From the NCBI RefSeq assembly GCF_008831285.2, contig NC_045138.2, positions 9,145,205-9,209,204 of the forward strand: a stretch of 64,000 nt of DNA, given 5' to 3'. Below the pieces are notes generated by a model. The model was not told where the DNA came from. It did no database searches and was given only the letters and a program-made list of their open reading frames with translations. This stretch comes from Nymphaea colorata (taxonomy: Eukaryota > Streptophyta > Magnoliopsida > Nymphaeales > Nymphaeaceae). The translations under genes and the position numbers were made by a program. Shown piece by piece: positions 13,100 through 23,396 of this stretch; position 1 is the stretch's first letter, and every line of letters starts with the position of its first letter.

Positions 13100-13568
13100 C
13101 TGACAGTAACAAACCGTTGGTAAAATCGAACACCATCAATGATAGTTTCATTGATGGCATATGCAACCTGTCAGAGTAGCCATTGTCACTGATACATTCA
13201 CTGATGTGTGAGTATGACCATTCAATAGGTGGAGGACATGGTGCAGCCATGTAGGGCTGGTGTTGCTTGTGGTATGTTGGCTGCTTGAAGGCCTGTGAAT
13301 CATATTATTGGCTGGCTTAAGGAGGAAGATGCCGAGGAAGAGTGGTCATGGCTAGTGTTGGCCGGCATGAAATAGCCTTTTGTGATGGGTTGAGGCCAGC
13401 CGTGTGTACTGTTCGGCCAACTGTGAAGGTTTGTGGCCAAGCAGCCTGTGGCTGCTAGTGTGAGGATGTGGCCGATGCAGACAGAGGCTACTATGACATG
13501 TTTATAGCCAACATGAAAGGAATCAATGGTCGGTCAAACAAGCTGGTCTCAATCGAGAGGAGCCATCA

Positions 13569-13838
13569 TTTTGTCAGCTACCCTTCGACGGGAACTGCCC
13601 TGTGAAAGTTGGCTAGTCAGTTAGCTTTAGCATCATCTACTCCCTCAAGAACTCGAGCACAGACGCGTATGTCTAGCACAAACTAGGCAGCTATGAGACC
13701 AGCGACTATGGCGGCTATCTCCATAATGACGCCATCCAATCACTACTGAATTGGGCTGGTGTGTTGCACAACTTCTCCATAGAAGTGGTCAATGATAGGA
13801 TCTACTCCTCTACGTGCTCCATACACAAAGTTTGATAG
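13569..13838 (+). pseudogene. Coding-like fragment of unknown origin in the element interior
   Basis: One plus-strand frame reads as plausible protein with a codon-like third-position pattern, interrupted by two TAG codons and ending in TGA-TAG. Visible pieces include LPFDGNCPVKVG, FSIIYSLKNSSTDAYV and YETSDYGGYLHNDAIQSLLN followed by WAGVLHNFSIEVV. It lies on the strand opposite to the element and matches no retrotransposon domain I know. It could be a captured host-gene piece. I do not recognise the family. Confidence 0.35.
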
Positions 13839-13869
13839 GTCATAAGATTGCTAAGTTGCATGATGGATA

Positions 13870-13877
13870 TGATACCA
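13870..13877 (-). promoter_or_regulatory. Primer-binding site of the non-autonomous element
   Basis: The reverse complement reads TGGTATCA followed by TATCC, matching the 3' end of initiator tRNA-Met over eight bases. It lies two bases inside the 5' LTR, which begins at 13880 on the plus strand. Confidence 0.6.
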
Positions 13878-15081
13878 CTTGATGTGAGTTTTTCTTGCTA
13901 TATGAGAATCTCTTGTATGTTCTTATGCTCTTGTTGGACTAATGAGGTCAACACGTTCGTCTGGACAGGACCCCAGAGTAAATTTTCCCAATAACAATAA
14001 TCCCAACCTTAATATGGGCTCATCAATAATGAAGGTCTCTGATGTCTCCAAGTGTGAAGGTGTAGTGCTCGAACAAACCAACGAGAGAGAGGGAGAAAGA
14101 AATGGAGGATAAGGAAGAGCTTACTCAGCTAGGCCAAGTGGATGTTGTGGCCAGGCTCAGGATGAGTTGGGCTTAGTAGTCGTGATCATGGAGTGACAGG
14201 CAAGTTTGAAGGCCGAACCCTCAAACTAGTTCACTTTGGGTGCTTCCACCGCTCAAAGGTGTTGTACGGCCACGGTAGAAGGAGGCTTGGTTGGCAATTG
14301 CTCCACAAGTTGGTGATGTGGGAGGCCGGTAGTAGGGCTGCAGCCAAGGCTGCTCACGACTTAGCCAAGGGTTGAGTGGCAGCCAATAGGCGGCTGGCAT
14401 CACACTGGCTAGGAGCAGCCAAGCTGGAGGCTGTGGGAGTTGTGCAAAAGTACATGTGGTAGCAACGGGCCAGATCAAGCTAATGATTGCCAATTGTACC
14501 TCGTCAAGTAGCTATTCGAGGACAGACGGGGCTAGCCTGATAGTGGTTGAAGCTAGAATTGGTTGGGGGCCCAAAGTCTGGAGTGGCTGGCTGCCACCAT
14601 GGACACAATCTCATACTCACTAGTGGCTGGCTAGATCTGCCTTAGGGTCTAGATTGGTGGTTTGCTAGTATTGAGGGAGATATCGGCAAGAAGGAGCAAA
14701 ACAGAACATCAGGAGAGAGAAGGAGAAAGATATACCTTTATAGTGAAACTCATACACAACTAGTGTCTCCTCTATTTCCCTAGTGGCCCATCAACACCCA
14801 GGGCTTGTCTTCCTGACTAGCAACCTAGGCAAGGCCTTTGATTGACCGAATGTGGCAAGCATGGATCGGCCTAAATCAAGTGTTCCAAAATGAGAGCTCT
14901 GTGTTTGGGGTGAAGTTGCTAAGGGTGTCCACGAGATCTCCTCACACGTTAGAGGACTCTGTGTCTACGGCAGGCTTGCATGGCCAGACACGAATTGTTA
15001 CCAGTGAACTACTAGCTAGATGGTGAGAGAAGGATCGGTAGTACCTAGAAGGGCTAGGACAACATGAACGACATTGGGTAG

Positions 15082-15359
15082 TGTAGAAACACACACCAAG
15101 ATGGAGAGAAAGAGAAGGAACACACAATATACGTGGAAAACCTCAAAGAGAGGTGAAAAACCACGGAGAAGCTCTAACCTAGGTGCACAACCGCAACCCT
15201 AGGAGAGAGAAAATGTTATTCCACTTAATCAACAATTACACCATAAGTGGGATTAAATAAGAGGGAAAAACGCCTAGGGTACCGAGCCACTCTCGGTACC
15301 CGTGCCCATGGGACCGGATCTGGATCCAGACCCGGTTCCCTATACATGATATGTTAACA
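15082..15359 (-). repeat. Copia-1 3' LTR
   Basis: The LTR is 278 bp. The polyprotein stop codon (15354-15356) lies inside its first bases on the coding strand. Confidence 0.97.
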
Positions 15360-18300
15360 CTCCCCCTCAAGCTTGGCATACATGTCAAACATGCCAAGCT
15401 TGCTTACATTTTTCTCGAATTGAGATGTACATAAGGCTTTGGTTAGAACATCTGCAATCTGATCTTCAGACTTCATATAAGGTAGGATCAACTCCTTTGA
15501 ATCTATGCGTTCCCGTATGAAGTAGCGATCAATCTCCACATGTTTAGTTCTGTCATGCAGAACAGGATTATTCACAAGATTAATTGCAGACTTGTTGTCG
15601 CAGTACATCCTCATCTTCTCTTCTGTTTCAACACCAATATCTGTTAGGAGAATCTTTAACCATAACATTTCTGTAACTCCCATAGCCACAGCCTTGTATT
15701 CAGCCTCAGCACTTGATCTATAGCATACTTCCTGCCTCTTACTTCTCCAAACAACCAGGTTACCCCCCAGAAAGATGCAGTACCCTGTGGTAGACCTCCT
15801 AGTATAAGTACATCCTGCCCAATCTGCGTCAGAGTATCCTTCAATATTAAGTTGGTTTTGCTGAGTATAGAGTAATCCTTTTCTTAGGTCATTCTTTAGG
15901 TACCCCAACACTCTTTCTGCACTCTTCCAGTGACAATCAGTAGGAGCATGCATAAACTGACTCAACACATTCACAGCATAAGTAATATCAGGGCGAGTAA
16001 GAGTAAGATAGATAAGTTTACCAACCAGCCTCTGATACCGCCCTTTTCCTTCCTCATCTAGGATGTTACCAGTTTTGATGCTTATCTTTGTACCAGACTC
16101 CATTGGAGTTAGAAAGGGTCTGCACCCAAGTTTGCCTGTCTCCTTTAGAAGATCCAGAGTGTATTTCCTTTGGCTCATAACCAGCCCTATCTCTGACCGA
16201 GCAATCTCTATCCCCATAAAGTACCTTAGTTTACCCAAATCTTTAAGATCAAATTCAGCAGCTAACCTCTCCTTCATCTTCTTTTTCTCTTCTTCATCGT
16301 CACCTGTGACTATCATATCATCAACATACACAAGAAGAAGACTCACCAGGCCATCTCTCTGCTTAATGAATAGGGTGTGATCACCATTTCCCTGTTTGTA
16401 TCCATTTTTCTTCATCACTATCCTCAATCTTTCAAACCATGCTCTAGGAGACTGCTTTAATCCATACAAGGCTTTCTTGAGATGACAGCATTTCCCGCTT
16501 TGAACATATCCAGGAGGCATACTCATATAGACCTCTTCTTCTAGATGGCCATTCAGAAATGCGTTCTTAACATCAAGTTGATCCATGCTCCACCCCTTTT
16601 TCACGGCAAGAGCTAATATGACCCTCACAGTTTTCAGTTTGGCAACAGGGGCAAAGGTTTCAAGATAATCAATACCATATTTCTGGCTGAACCCCTTTGC
16701 AACAAGCCGAGCCTTATACCTTTCCACAGTACCATCTGGTTCGTACTTCACATTGAACACCCACTTTGAACCAACTAAATGAGTCCCTTTGAGAATATCC
16801 ACAACTTCCCAAGTGTCATTCTTTGCCAAGGCATTCATCTCCTCTGTCATGGCCTGTAGCCATTTAGGATCCTCTCTAGCATCTTCCACACACCTGGGAA
16901 TAACAGACTTAGACAAGGATGTTATAAAGCATTTGTAATTCTTACTCAATTTCGCATAAGAGACAAATCTCTGAATAGGATGAGAAGTACAAGACCTGGT
17001 GCCCTTGGGCAGGGCTATAGGAAGCTCTTCATTGATTAGACTTGGGTCATCCGGGGAGCTCACAGGATTGGGATTGGTTACATCAACATTTTCAATCACA
17101 TCTGTCTTCTTCCTTCTGTACACCTGGCCAAACAAATGATCACGGGCTGTAGGCTGATTATCAACAAGACCCTCATCCATGTGACGGTCTCTATCATCTC
17201 TGACTGTGTCTGCCACACTGTCACTGGCCTTGTAATCCAAGAAATCCGTAAACTGAATCAACTGATTTGAGGAATACTCTTCACTACTGTGCCCTAGATA
17301 CTCCCCCTGAAGAGGATTCACATGAAAGTATGCCTCATGTTCATGGAAGGTGACGTCCCGGGAAACATAGACTTTAGAGGTGGTAGGATCAACACATTTG
17401 TATCCCTTCTGAGTGGAGGAATACCCCAGGAAGACAGCCTTGACAGACCGATGATCAAGTTTCTTGAGGGTGGGACTATGGTCATGAACAAAACAGACAC
17501 ACCCGAACACCCGAGGAGTAAGAGGCCAGGGATTCTGAGTAGGCCAAAGCATAGAGTACGGGGAATGGCCCTGCAACACACGGGTAGGCATACGGTTGAT
17601 AAGGTGGGCACTAGTGAGAAGCGCATCACCCCAGTAGCGCTTGGGAACCTGACGATGGAACAAAAGGGCCCGGGTAACATCAAGCAAATGGCGATTCTTC
17701 CGTTCAGCCACGCCATTTTGGGGAGGTGTGTAACTACATGACGTTTCATGGACAATACCCTTGCTCTTCAAGAAATCATCTAGGGATTGAGAGACATACT
17801 CTCTAGCATTATCGGTGCGAAAAGCTTGGATAGACGTCTGAAACTGAGTCTCAACAAAGGCCACAAAGTTTTTGACAATAACGGGAACTTCACTACGTTC
17901 TTTCAACAGATACACGAACGTACAACGGGAGTAATCATCAATAAGGGTCATAAAGTAATGAAAACCACAACAAGTGGGTACTCCCGAAGGACCCCAAACA
18001 TCAGAATGAACCAAAGCAAATGGACGAGTGGTTTTATTGAATGAAATAGGGTACGAGGCCCTAACATGTTTAGCCAACTGACACACTTCACAGGTGAAGG
18101 AGTCTATGGAAACAGAATGAAACAAACTAGGAAACAACTTCTTAATCAATGGAAACGGAAGATGACCAAGCCTCTCGTGCCATCGCATAATAGTAGATCT
18201 GTCTTCTACGCCTGACAACTGTCCACTAGTGGCTGAAATAAGAGCGGACGCAACCTGCACAGGCAGTCTGTAGAGTCCATCAATAGCCGAACCAATCCCA

Positions 18301-19649
18301 ATCTTCTGCCCCGCCAAGTCCTGCAGAAAACACCGATCAGCAGAAAAGATCAGATTACAGTTCAGTTCTTTAGTAATACTGCTGACAGATAGCAAATTCA
18401 CAGGAATATTGGGAACATGAAGAGCATTATGAAGACAGTATTTATTTAACAAGGACAAACTCCCTTTTCCAGCCACAGAGATAGAAGAACCATCAGCCAT
18501 AGATACACGTTGCTGCCCCGAAGACAATTTGTATTCTTGGAACATCTTAGGGTCCCCTGTCATATGATACGTAGCACCACTGTCAACAATCCAATCACCA
18601 TGTGAGGAATTACCTTGGTCACTAGTGGCCACGAGAGCTTGGGCTAACTTAGCCCCCTCAGACGTGGAAGTATCCTCCTGAGTAGTAGACAGCCGGCTGA
18701 TATACGCTTGCAGTTCTTTGATTTGATCAGAGGAAAGCTTCGATTTGGCAACATTTGAAGGACTACTTTGACTAGGCTCAGGCACAGAAGGACTCCGGCG
18801 GCTAGAAGGAGGACGACCCCGGACAAGCCGCCTCTTAGGATGAAGATCCCAATAAAAATCAACAGAATGTCCTGATTTGTTGCAATGGCTACACCGCCGA
18901 ACAGGACGCTGACCAATCCCAGAAGCACGACTAACAAAGGCTGAAGGAGAACTCCCCTGACTGGTGTCAATATGCATCACCTGTCGACGTTGTTCCTCAG
19001 ATTCCACACGGGCATACACCTCTTCAATTCCGGGGACCTCGTCACAATTGAGAATTTGGCTCCTAATGGATTCAAATTCATCGCGTAAGCCTCCGAGGAA
19101 AAGAAACGTCCGATCCATCCATTCTTTGTCCCAGTACAAGGCATGATCAGACCCATAGTGCCAGTCATCATTCACATGGTAGTCAAGTTCCTCCCACTTA
19201 GTCTTTAGGGCTGCAAAGAAAGCGGCTACAGACAAGTCACCCTGTTTAAGAGAGTATATGCTACGTTTGATTTGGTACGTACGCAATACTCTCTTCTTAC
19301 GGCCATACATCCGTGCAAGCACAGTCCACATGTCGTAGGCAGTCGATTTACGCAAGATCAAAGGCTGAATATTTGCAGAAACAGAACTAATAATCCATAC
19401 TTTAACCTGACTATCTTCCAACGTCCAAGTAGCCCATCGCGGATCGGTTTTTGAAGGTGCAGGCTTCTCCCCAGTGATGTAGGGCAGGCGACCACGACTG
19501 GTTATCCCAATTTCTAGGGCAGCCGACCAAGAGAGATAGTTATCCTTGTTCAGCCGGATGGAGGTGACTTGAACAGGCAAGATCTCGCTCTTGGTATTGC
19601 TGCCCGAGTCTAGGGCATCATCGATCTTGAGGGACATCTCCTCGGCCAT
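15354..19649 (-). CDS. Copia-1 gag-pol polyprotein (about 1431 aa)
   Basis: A single frame encodes capsid-type gag, then protease, integrase, reverse transcriptase and RNase H in Copia order. Visible motifs: gag with NKDNYLSWSAALEIG; zinc knuckle near 18890-18850 (CSHCNKSGHSVDFY); protease WIVDSGATYHM (about 18590-18560); the pre-integrase HHCC zinc region (WHERLGH ... CEVCQLAKH); integrase core Asp in HSDVWGPSG, Asp in RTDNAREY and Glu in NGVAERKNRHLL; reverse transcriptase QLDVKNAFLNG, YGLKQSPRAWF and YVDDMIV (16330-16317); RNase H YSDADWAG and SSAEAEYKA. I chose the Met at 19649 (MAEEMSLKIDD) because upstream codons in the same frame are arginine/proline-rich low-complexity sequence. All enzyme motifs look intact. 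The last Cys of the zinc knuckle is Tyr (codon 18852-18854). Confidence 0.93.
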   Translation of the reverse strand: MAEEMSLKIDDALDSGSNTKSEILPVQVTSIRLNKDNYLSWSAALEIGITSRGRLPYITGEKPAPSKTDPRWATWTLEDSQVKVWIISSVSANIQPLILRKSTAYDMWTVLARMYGRKKRVLRTYQIKRSIYSLKQGDLSVAAFFAALKTKWEELDYHVNDDWHYGSDHALYWDKEWMDRTFLFLGGLRDEFESIRSQILNCDEVPGIEEVYARVESEEQRRQVMHIDTSQGSSPSAFVSRASGIGQRPVRRCSHCNKSGHSVDFYWDLHPKRRLVRGRPPSSRRSPSVPEPSQSSPSNVAKSKLSSDQIKELQAYISRLSTTQEDTSTSEGAKLAQALVATSDQGNSSHGDWIVDSGATYHMTGDPKMFQEYKLSSGQQRVSMADGSSISVAGKGSLSLLNKYCLHNALHVPNIPVNLLSVSSITKELNCNLIFSADRCFLQDLAGQKIGIGSAIDGLYRLPVQVASALISATSGQLSGVEDRSTIMRWHERLGHLPFPLIKKLFPSLFHSVSIDSFTCEVCQLAKHVRASYPISFNKTTRPFALVHSDVWGPSGVPTCCGFHYFMTLIDDYSRCTFVYLLKERSEVPVIVKNFVAFVETQFQTSIQAFRTDNAREYVSQSLDDFLKSKGIVHETSCSYTPPQNGVAERKNRHLLDVTRALLFHRQVPKRYWGDALLTSAHLINRMPTRVLQGHSPYSMLWPTQNPWPLTPRVFGCVCFVHDHSPTLKKLDHRSVKAVFLGYSSTQKGYKCVDPTTSKVYVSRDVTFHEHEAYFHVNPLQGEYLGHSSEEYSSNQLIQFTDFLDYKASDSVADTVRDDRDRHMDEGLVDNQPTARDHLFGQVYRRKKTDVIENVDVTNPNPVSSPDDPSLINEELPIALPKGTRSCTSHPIQRFVSYAKLSKNYKCFITSLSKSVIPRCVEDAREDPKWLQAMTEEMNALAKNDTWEVVDILKGTHLVGSKWVFNVKYEPDGTVERYKARLVAKGFSQKYGIDYLETFAPVAKLKTVRVILALAVKKGWSMDQLDVKNAFLNGHLEEEVYMSMPPGYVQSGKCCHLKKALYGLKQSPRAWFERLRIVMKKNGYKQGNGDHTLFIKQRDGLVSLLLVYVDDMIVTGDDEEEKKKMKERLAAEFDLKDLGKLRYFMGIEIARSEIGLVMSQRKYTLDLLKETGKLGCRPFLTPMESGTKISIKTGNILDEEGKGRYQRLVGKLIYLTLTRPDITYAVNVLSQFMHAPTDCHWKSAERVLGYLKNDLRKGLLYTQQNQLNIEGYSDADWAGCTYTRRSTTGYCIFLGGNLVVWRSKRQEVCYRSSAEAEYKAVAMGVTEMLWLKILLTDIGVETEEKMRMYCDNKSAINLVNNPVLHDRTKHVEIDRYFIRERIDSKELILPYMKSEDQIADVLTKALCTSQFEKNVSKLGMFDMYAKLEGEC
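15360..15370 (-). promoter_or_regulatory. Copia-1 polypurine tract
   Basis: The reverse complement reads TTGAGGGGGAG directly before the 3' LTR start TGTTAAC. This is the usual plus-strand primer for cDNA synthesis. It also encodes the last residues of the polyprotein. Confidence 0.9.
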
Positions 19650-19999
19650 CACAATCACCAAGGAGAAAGAATACCCAGCACCAGAGACGACAAACAGGAG
19701 GCAGCGGCGCTGGACGGCGGTGGGGCGGGAGAGAGCAACGGCGGTGGGCAGCGGTGGCGCGGGATGGCGGCGGCGCTGAAGTGGGCGACGGCGGCGCTGG
19801 ACAGCGGCAACGCAGCAGAGAACAACCGCGCTGGACGATGGCGGCGCAGCTGGCAGCGCTGGACGGCGGCGGCGCAGCAGAGAGCGACGGCGCAGCAGAG
19901 AGCGACGGCGCAGCAGCGGCAGAGAAAAAAAACCGACGGAAACAGCAGCGGCAAAAAACGGCAGAAACACGACTATCACACCAACGATCTCTCACGCGT
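19650..19999 (-). other. Copia-1 leader with GC-rich GCG/GGC repeats
   Basis: The untranslated leader between primer-binding site and the chosen start is low-complexity, including an 18-bp unit (CAGCAGAGAGCGACGGCG) repeated at about 19878-19913. All three minus frames are open across much of it. The polyprotein frame extends 110 codons upstream to a Met at 19979, so a longer N-terminus cannot be excluded. Confidence 0.6.
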
Positions 20000-20013
20000 T
20001 GGCTCTGATACCA
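20000..20013 (-). promoter_or_regulatory. Copia-1 primer-binding site (initiator tRNA-Met)
   Basis: The reverse complement reads TGGTATCAGAGCCA, immediately inside the 5' LTR. It is a canonical initiator-Met primer site for reverse transcription. Confidence 0.97.
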
Positions 20014-20291
20014 TGTAGAAACACACACCAAGATGGAGAGAAAGAGAAGGAACACACAATATACGTGGAAAACCTCAAAGAGAGGTGAAAAACCACGGAG
20101 AAGCTCTAACCTAGGTGCACAACCGCAACCCTAGGAGAGAGAAAATGTTATTCCACTTAATCAACAATTACACCATAAGTGGGATTAAATAAGAGGGAAA
20201 AATGCCTAGGGTACCGAGCCACTCTCGGTACCCGTGCCCATGGGACCGGGTCTGGATCCAGACCCGGTTCCCTATACATGATATGTTAACA
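20014..20291 (-). repeat. Copia-1 5' LTR
   Basis: The LTR is 278 bp and differs from the 3' LTR at only two bases. Confidence 0.97.
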
Positions 20292-20589
20292 GGTAGGAAC
20301 ATGGTGGCGATGGATCCATCACTACGTGTGGGACCACCAATGAGCTGGAGCTGAGGATGTGGAGTGCTGCTAACAACTGGACCTGTATGGTTGGGTGTAT
20401 TGTTGGTCTGGGCTCAGCTCGAGTGCGATCAATCCAGTTAAACCTGCTTGGCTTGGCCCGAGCTCCCATAGTGGGTCAGTTCGGTTTAAGTATGCCTAAG
20501 CTAGGTGTGACTGAGGGTCCACGGGCAATTGGCATATGAGAGATAGCCTCCTCCTATGGTCATGGTGTCTTCTTCTACTGTAGGATGTG

Positions 20590-23396
20590 GGCACTCAATC
20601 AAGAAGGGCATGGGCCCTTACTAAGGTCCACATCACATGGAGTCTTGAAAGAGAGTTTGTTACCTTGTTCACTGATCCTCTCTTGCACTCTTATAAAGTC
20701 GTAGTCAAGAAGCTTAGCTAGCCACTTCTGTTGCATGCTAGTATGATGACTAAGAAAGTGTTCTAGATTATGGTGGTTAGTGTGCACTATGAATCTATGG
20801 CCAATGAGGTACGAGCACCACTTCTCCATCGTTATGACAATAGCAAGGAGCTCCTTCTTGTAAGTACATAATGGCTTAGCACATTATGCAAACATCATAT
20901 TATGAAGTTTATGAGGTGACCATTTTGGTTGAGAATGGCTGCAATACTCAAGTCACAGGCATCAGTCTCCACCACAAAAGGTTGCTCAAAATTTGGAAGT
21001 GCAAGAACTGATGAAGAAAAAATGGCAGCCTTCAACTGCTCGAAGGTTGCCTTGGACTTTTCATCCATTGGAAGGACCCTATCCATAACATGCAGGTGAG
21101 TAGTATAGTGATAAAGTTGTATCCACGGATGAACCTATAGTAATAGCTAGTCAAACCAAGAAATCCACAAAGTTTGTGAGGGTCCTCATGCATCAGCCAT
21201 GCATGCATCACCTACAACTTGCCTGGATCTGTCCAAACACCATTCACATCTACAATATGCCCCAAATAGTTGACTTGTCTTTGACCAAAATGACATTTAC
21301 TAGCCTTAGCATAAAGTTGATGGAACTTGAAGATGTCTAATAGCACCCAAAAATGCCCTATATGATCTTTCAATACGCAGCTATAGATGAGTATGTTGTC
21401 AAAGAAAACAAGCACAGACTGTCATAAATATTTCTTGAAAATGTTATTCATTTACCACCAGAAGGTGACAGGTGCATTCATCATTTCGAATGGCATTACT
21501 ATGAACTCGTAATGCTCATTGTGCATGTGAAATACTGTTTCGCAGATAACCTACTATGCCATCCATATCTGATGATACCCTACATGCAAGCCCATGTTCA
21601 AAAAGTATGTGGCTTTGCAAAGCTTCTCTAATAACTCATCTATCACAAGGATTGGGTGCTTGTCCTTGACAATCACCTTGTTGAGTGTCATCTAATCAAT
21701 GCAAAAGCACCAAGCGTTGTCCTTCTTCACCAAGAGGACAAGTGAAGACAAGAGCTAGTGCTTGGCCATATGACTCATGAATCCAGCATCCCATGAACGA
21801 TGCACTCAATCTCACCCTTTTAGGCATGGGCTTAAGGATATGGTCAAATACTCACCAAGGTAGTGTTGGGCATCAAGTCAATCATGTGATCGCAAGATTG
21901 TGGCAGTGGCAGCCCCTGGGGCTCTCCAAATACATATGAGTACTGATCCAACACCATCGGTACCTATGAAGGAACTTCCTCCGTACACTCAATGTTAGTC
22001 AATGAATTTTGGTCAAGGAAAACAACAACACTACTGGCTTGTTTACAATGCCCAAATGGCTTCTTTAAGAGAGAAGTGACTGTGCAAGGTCATCAGTGTG
22101 ATAGACCTGATTCCACCCTCCTTAAGAAATGGCATGGTCATGTGTGAAAAATCTAAAATTACTGTACCTCAAAACTAGAGCCACTAACCCCCCAAGACTA
22201 GATCCATGCCACTAATGGAAAGAACATATAAGTCTATGTGGAAGTGACATTCTAAATGGTGATGTCCACGTCCCAACACGTAAAAATAATGGAGCTTGGC
22301 TCCATCACCAACAGTCATGTCAAATGGGGGATGTTCTCATAGATCATAGGGAATGCAGTCCACAGTGTCCTGATTCACAAAATTATGAATCAATCTAGTG
22401 ACCACCAGGGTGGCCTATTTCTGCTGCCCAATTTGGCCATATACTACAAGGGTATAATAGGTTATCTCATCAGCCACCGGGTCCTTGTTATCTCACCTAG
22501 TCCCTCATCTGATGGCTTCTCCACACGAACGACCTCCTTAGGTTGTTGCTTGCCCTCATCATCATCATACACATGGTAGATCAACAAATGTTTGCAATAG
22601 TGCTCCTTGAACCACTTCATGTCATAGTTGAAGCAGAGCCCTTTGTGGATCCGCTCCTCATGCTCATGGAAAGAGACGTACTAGGGCTTAAGCATTGTAG
22701 CCTGTGAAGGTGGGTGTGGTTCATCTGCTCGACCTAGCTATGCTTAGGTGCAGCTGACCCCAAGTGATCGGGAAGTCTGAGCAGCTTCATCAAAGCAGCA
22801 ATGCACCGCTATTTGTCCTAAATGGTGCATGCAATTTTCAAGCAATCATGTAAGTACCATGGGTTTTGGGAGAGCATCTCAATGCATTTCTCCTCCTTCA
22901 ACCTACCGATGAAGGCCCCATTAATGCATGCTCTCGCAAGTCTCTCACCATTGAGCTCAAGTCCTCAAACTCTCCCTGGCAGTCATACATTATGTCATGT
23001 TGTCTAAGGTTTGAGCTCAATCTCGTAATTGGTGAAACTTGATTCACCAAATCGCATCATGAGCTTTGTTGTGCATGTAGTCTAGCGAATGATACCACCA
23101 AATGACCGCTTCTTCAAAATGGATTATACTCATAGCTATCCTATTGGTTATGAGGAATTTGCTAACACCGGAAGTATTGGTGAACCTTGAATATCCACTC
23201 TAAGTATTGCACCTAGTAAACTTGGGAAACTCAAGTTTCATCTAGGGTGTAGGAATAGTCAGTGCATCCCTAAAAATGTTGGTGTCTGCATTCCCAACAT
23301 GGGGAGCTGATCGACAACTGTGTCTTGTGTAATACTCATGATCTTCACTATTTGTGAAGTGAAGGAGTTGCCTGCCCAGCTCAACATGGCCTCTAG
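20590..23396 (-). pseudogene. Gypsy gag, protease, reverse transcriptase, RNase H, decayed
   Basis: Right to left: gag pieces (about 23270-22690; LEFPKFTRC, EFEDLSSMV, ALMGAFIGGLKEEK-like); a degenerate zinc knuckle near 22650-22615 reading CFNYDMKWFKEHYCK, where the second Cys is Tyr; protease remnants (about 22500-22000); reverse transcriptase (about 21800-21210) with FVMPFEMMNAPVTF-like residues and VFFDNILIYS, where the usual FDD is FDN; then RNase H (about 21086-20600) with FVVETDACDLSIAAIL and QQKWLAKLLDYDF. Stops and frameshifts are frequent. This is the left-hand partner of the integrase at 9358-10765; the split lies exactly at the nested element's edge (20562). Confidence 0.8.

Larger units (their letters stand above)
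15082..20291 (-). mobile_element. Copia-1: young, nearly intact Ty1/copia retrotransposon
   Basis: The 5210-bp element is bounded by identical-length 278-bp LTRs (TGTAGAAAC...TATGTTAACA on the plus strand) and by the exact 5-bp target duplication GGTAG at 15077-15081 and 20292-20296. The LTRs differ at two positions (C/T near 15281 against 20213, and A/G in GACCGG[A/G]TCTGG). That is 0.7 percent divergence, so insertion is recent. A perfect primer-binding site, a polypurine tract and one uninterrupted polyprotein frame are present. It is the most recent datable insertion in this stretch. Confidence 0.97.
10766..20562 (-). mobile_element. Non-autonomous LTR element nested in the gypsy, itself carrying Copia-1
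   Basis: Two related long repeats, 10766-13099 and 13880-20562 (the latter split by Copia-1), flank a 780-bp interior. Both begin TGATGTGAG, and the right one ends CTATGGTCA. Just left of the right repeat is TGATACCA (reverse complement TGGTATCA), separated by CT from the repeat start. That is an initiator-Met primer-binding site, so the right repeat is the 5' LTR and the element reads on the minus strand. It sits exactly between RNase H and integrase of the older gypsy. No pol motif is present in the interior. I could not find a clean target duplication. Confidence 0.65.
13880..20562 (-). repeat. 5' LTR of the non-autonomous element, split by Copia-1
   Basis: The LTR comprises 13880-15081 plus 20297-20562 (about 1.47 kb without the insertion). 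The sequence is continuous across the Copia-1 insertion once one GGTAG copy is removed. The 20297-20562 part matches 12800-13099 of the partner LTR. Confidence 0.6.

Noticed and set aside
17318-17755. Open frames of about 140 codons on both strands inside Copia-1
   Set aside because: They overlap the integrase part of the continuous gag-pol frame and have no independent motif; they are shadows.
20000-20013. Initiator tRNA-Met-like sequence as a tRNA gene
   Set aside because: Only the 3'-end complement is present, next to an LTR. It is a primer-binding site, as are those at 26821, 38891 and 44169.
19650-20055. Several long overlapping open frames rich in Arg, Pro and Ala in the GC-rich Copia-1 leader
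   Set aside because: All frames are open because of low-complexity GCG repeats. None resembles a protein, and the gag start at 19649 explains the real frame.
10766-20562. A 5-bp target duplication for the non-autonomous element (CAGGG against TGGTG)
   Set aside because: The flanks do not match well enough. I keep the element on the evidence of LTRs, primer site and position only.
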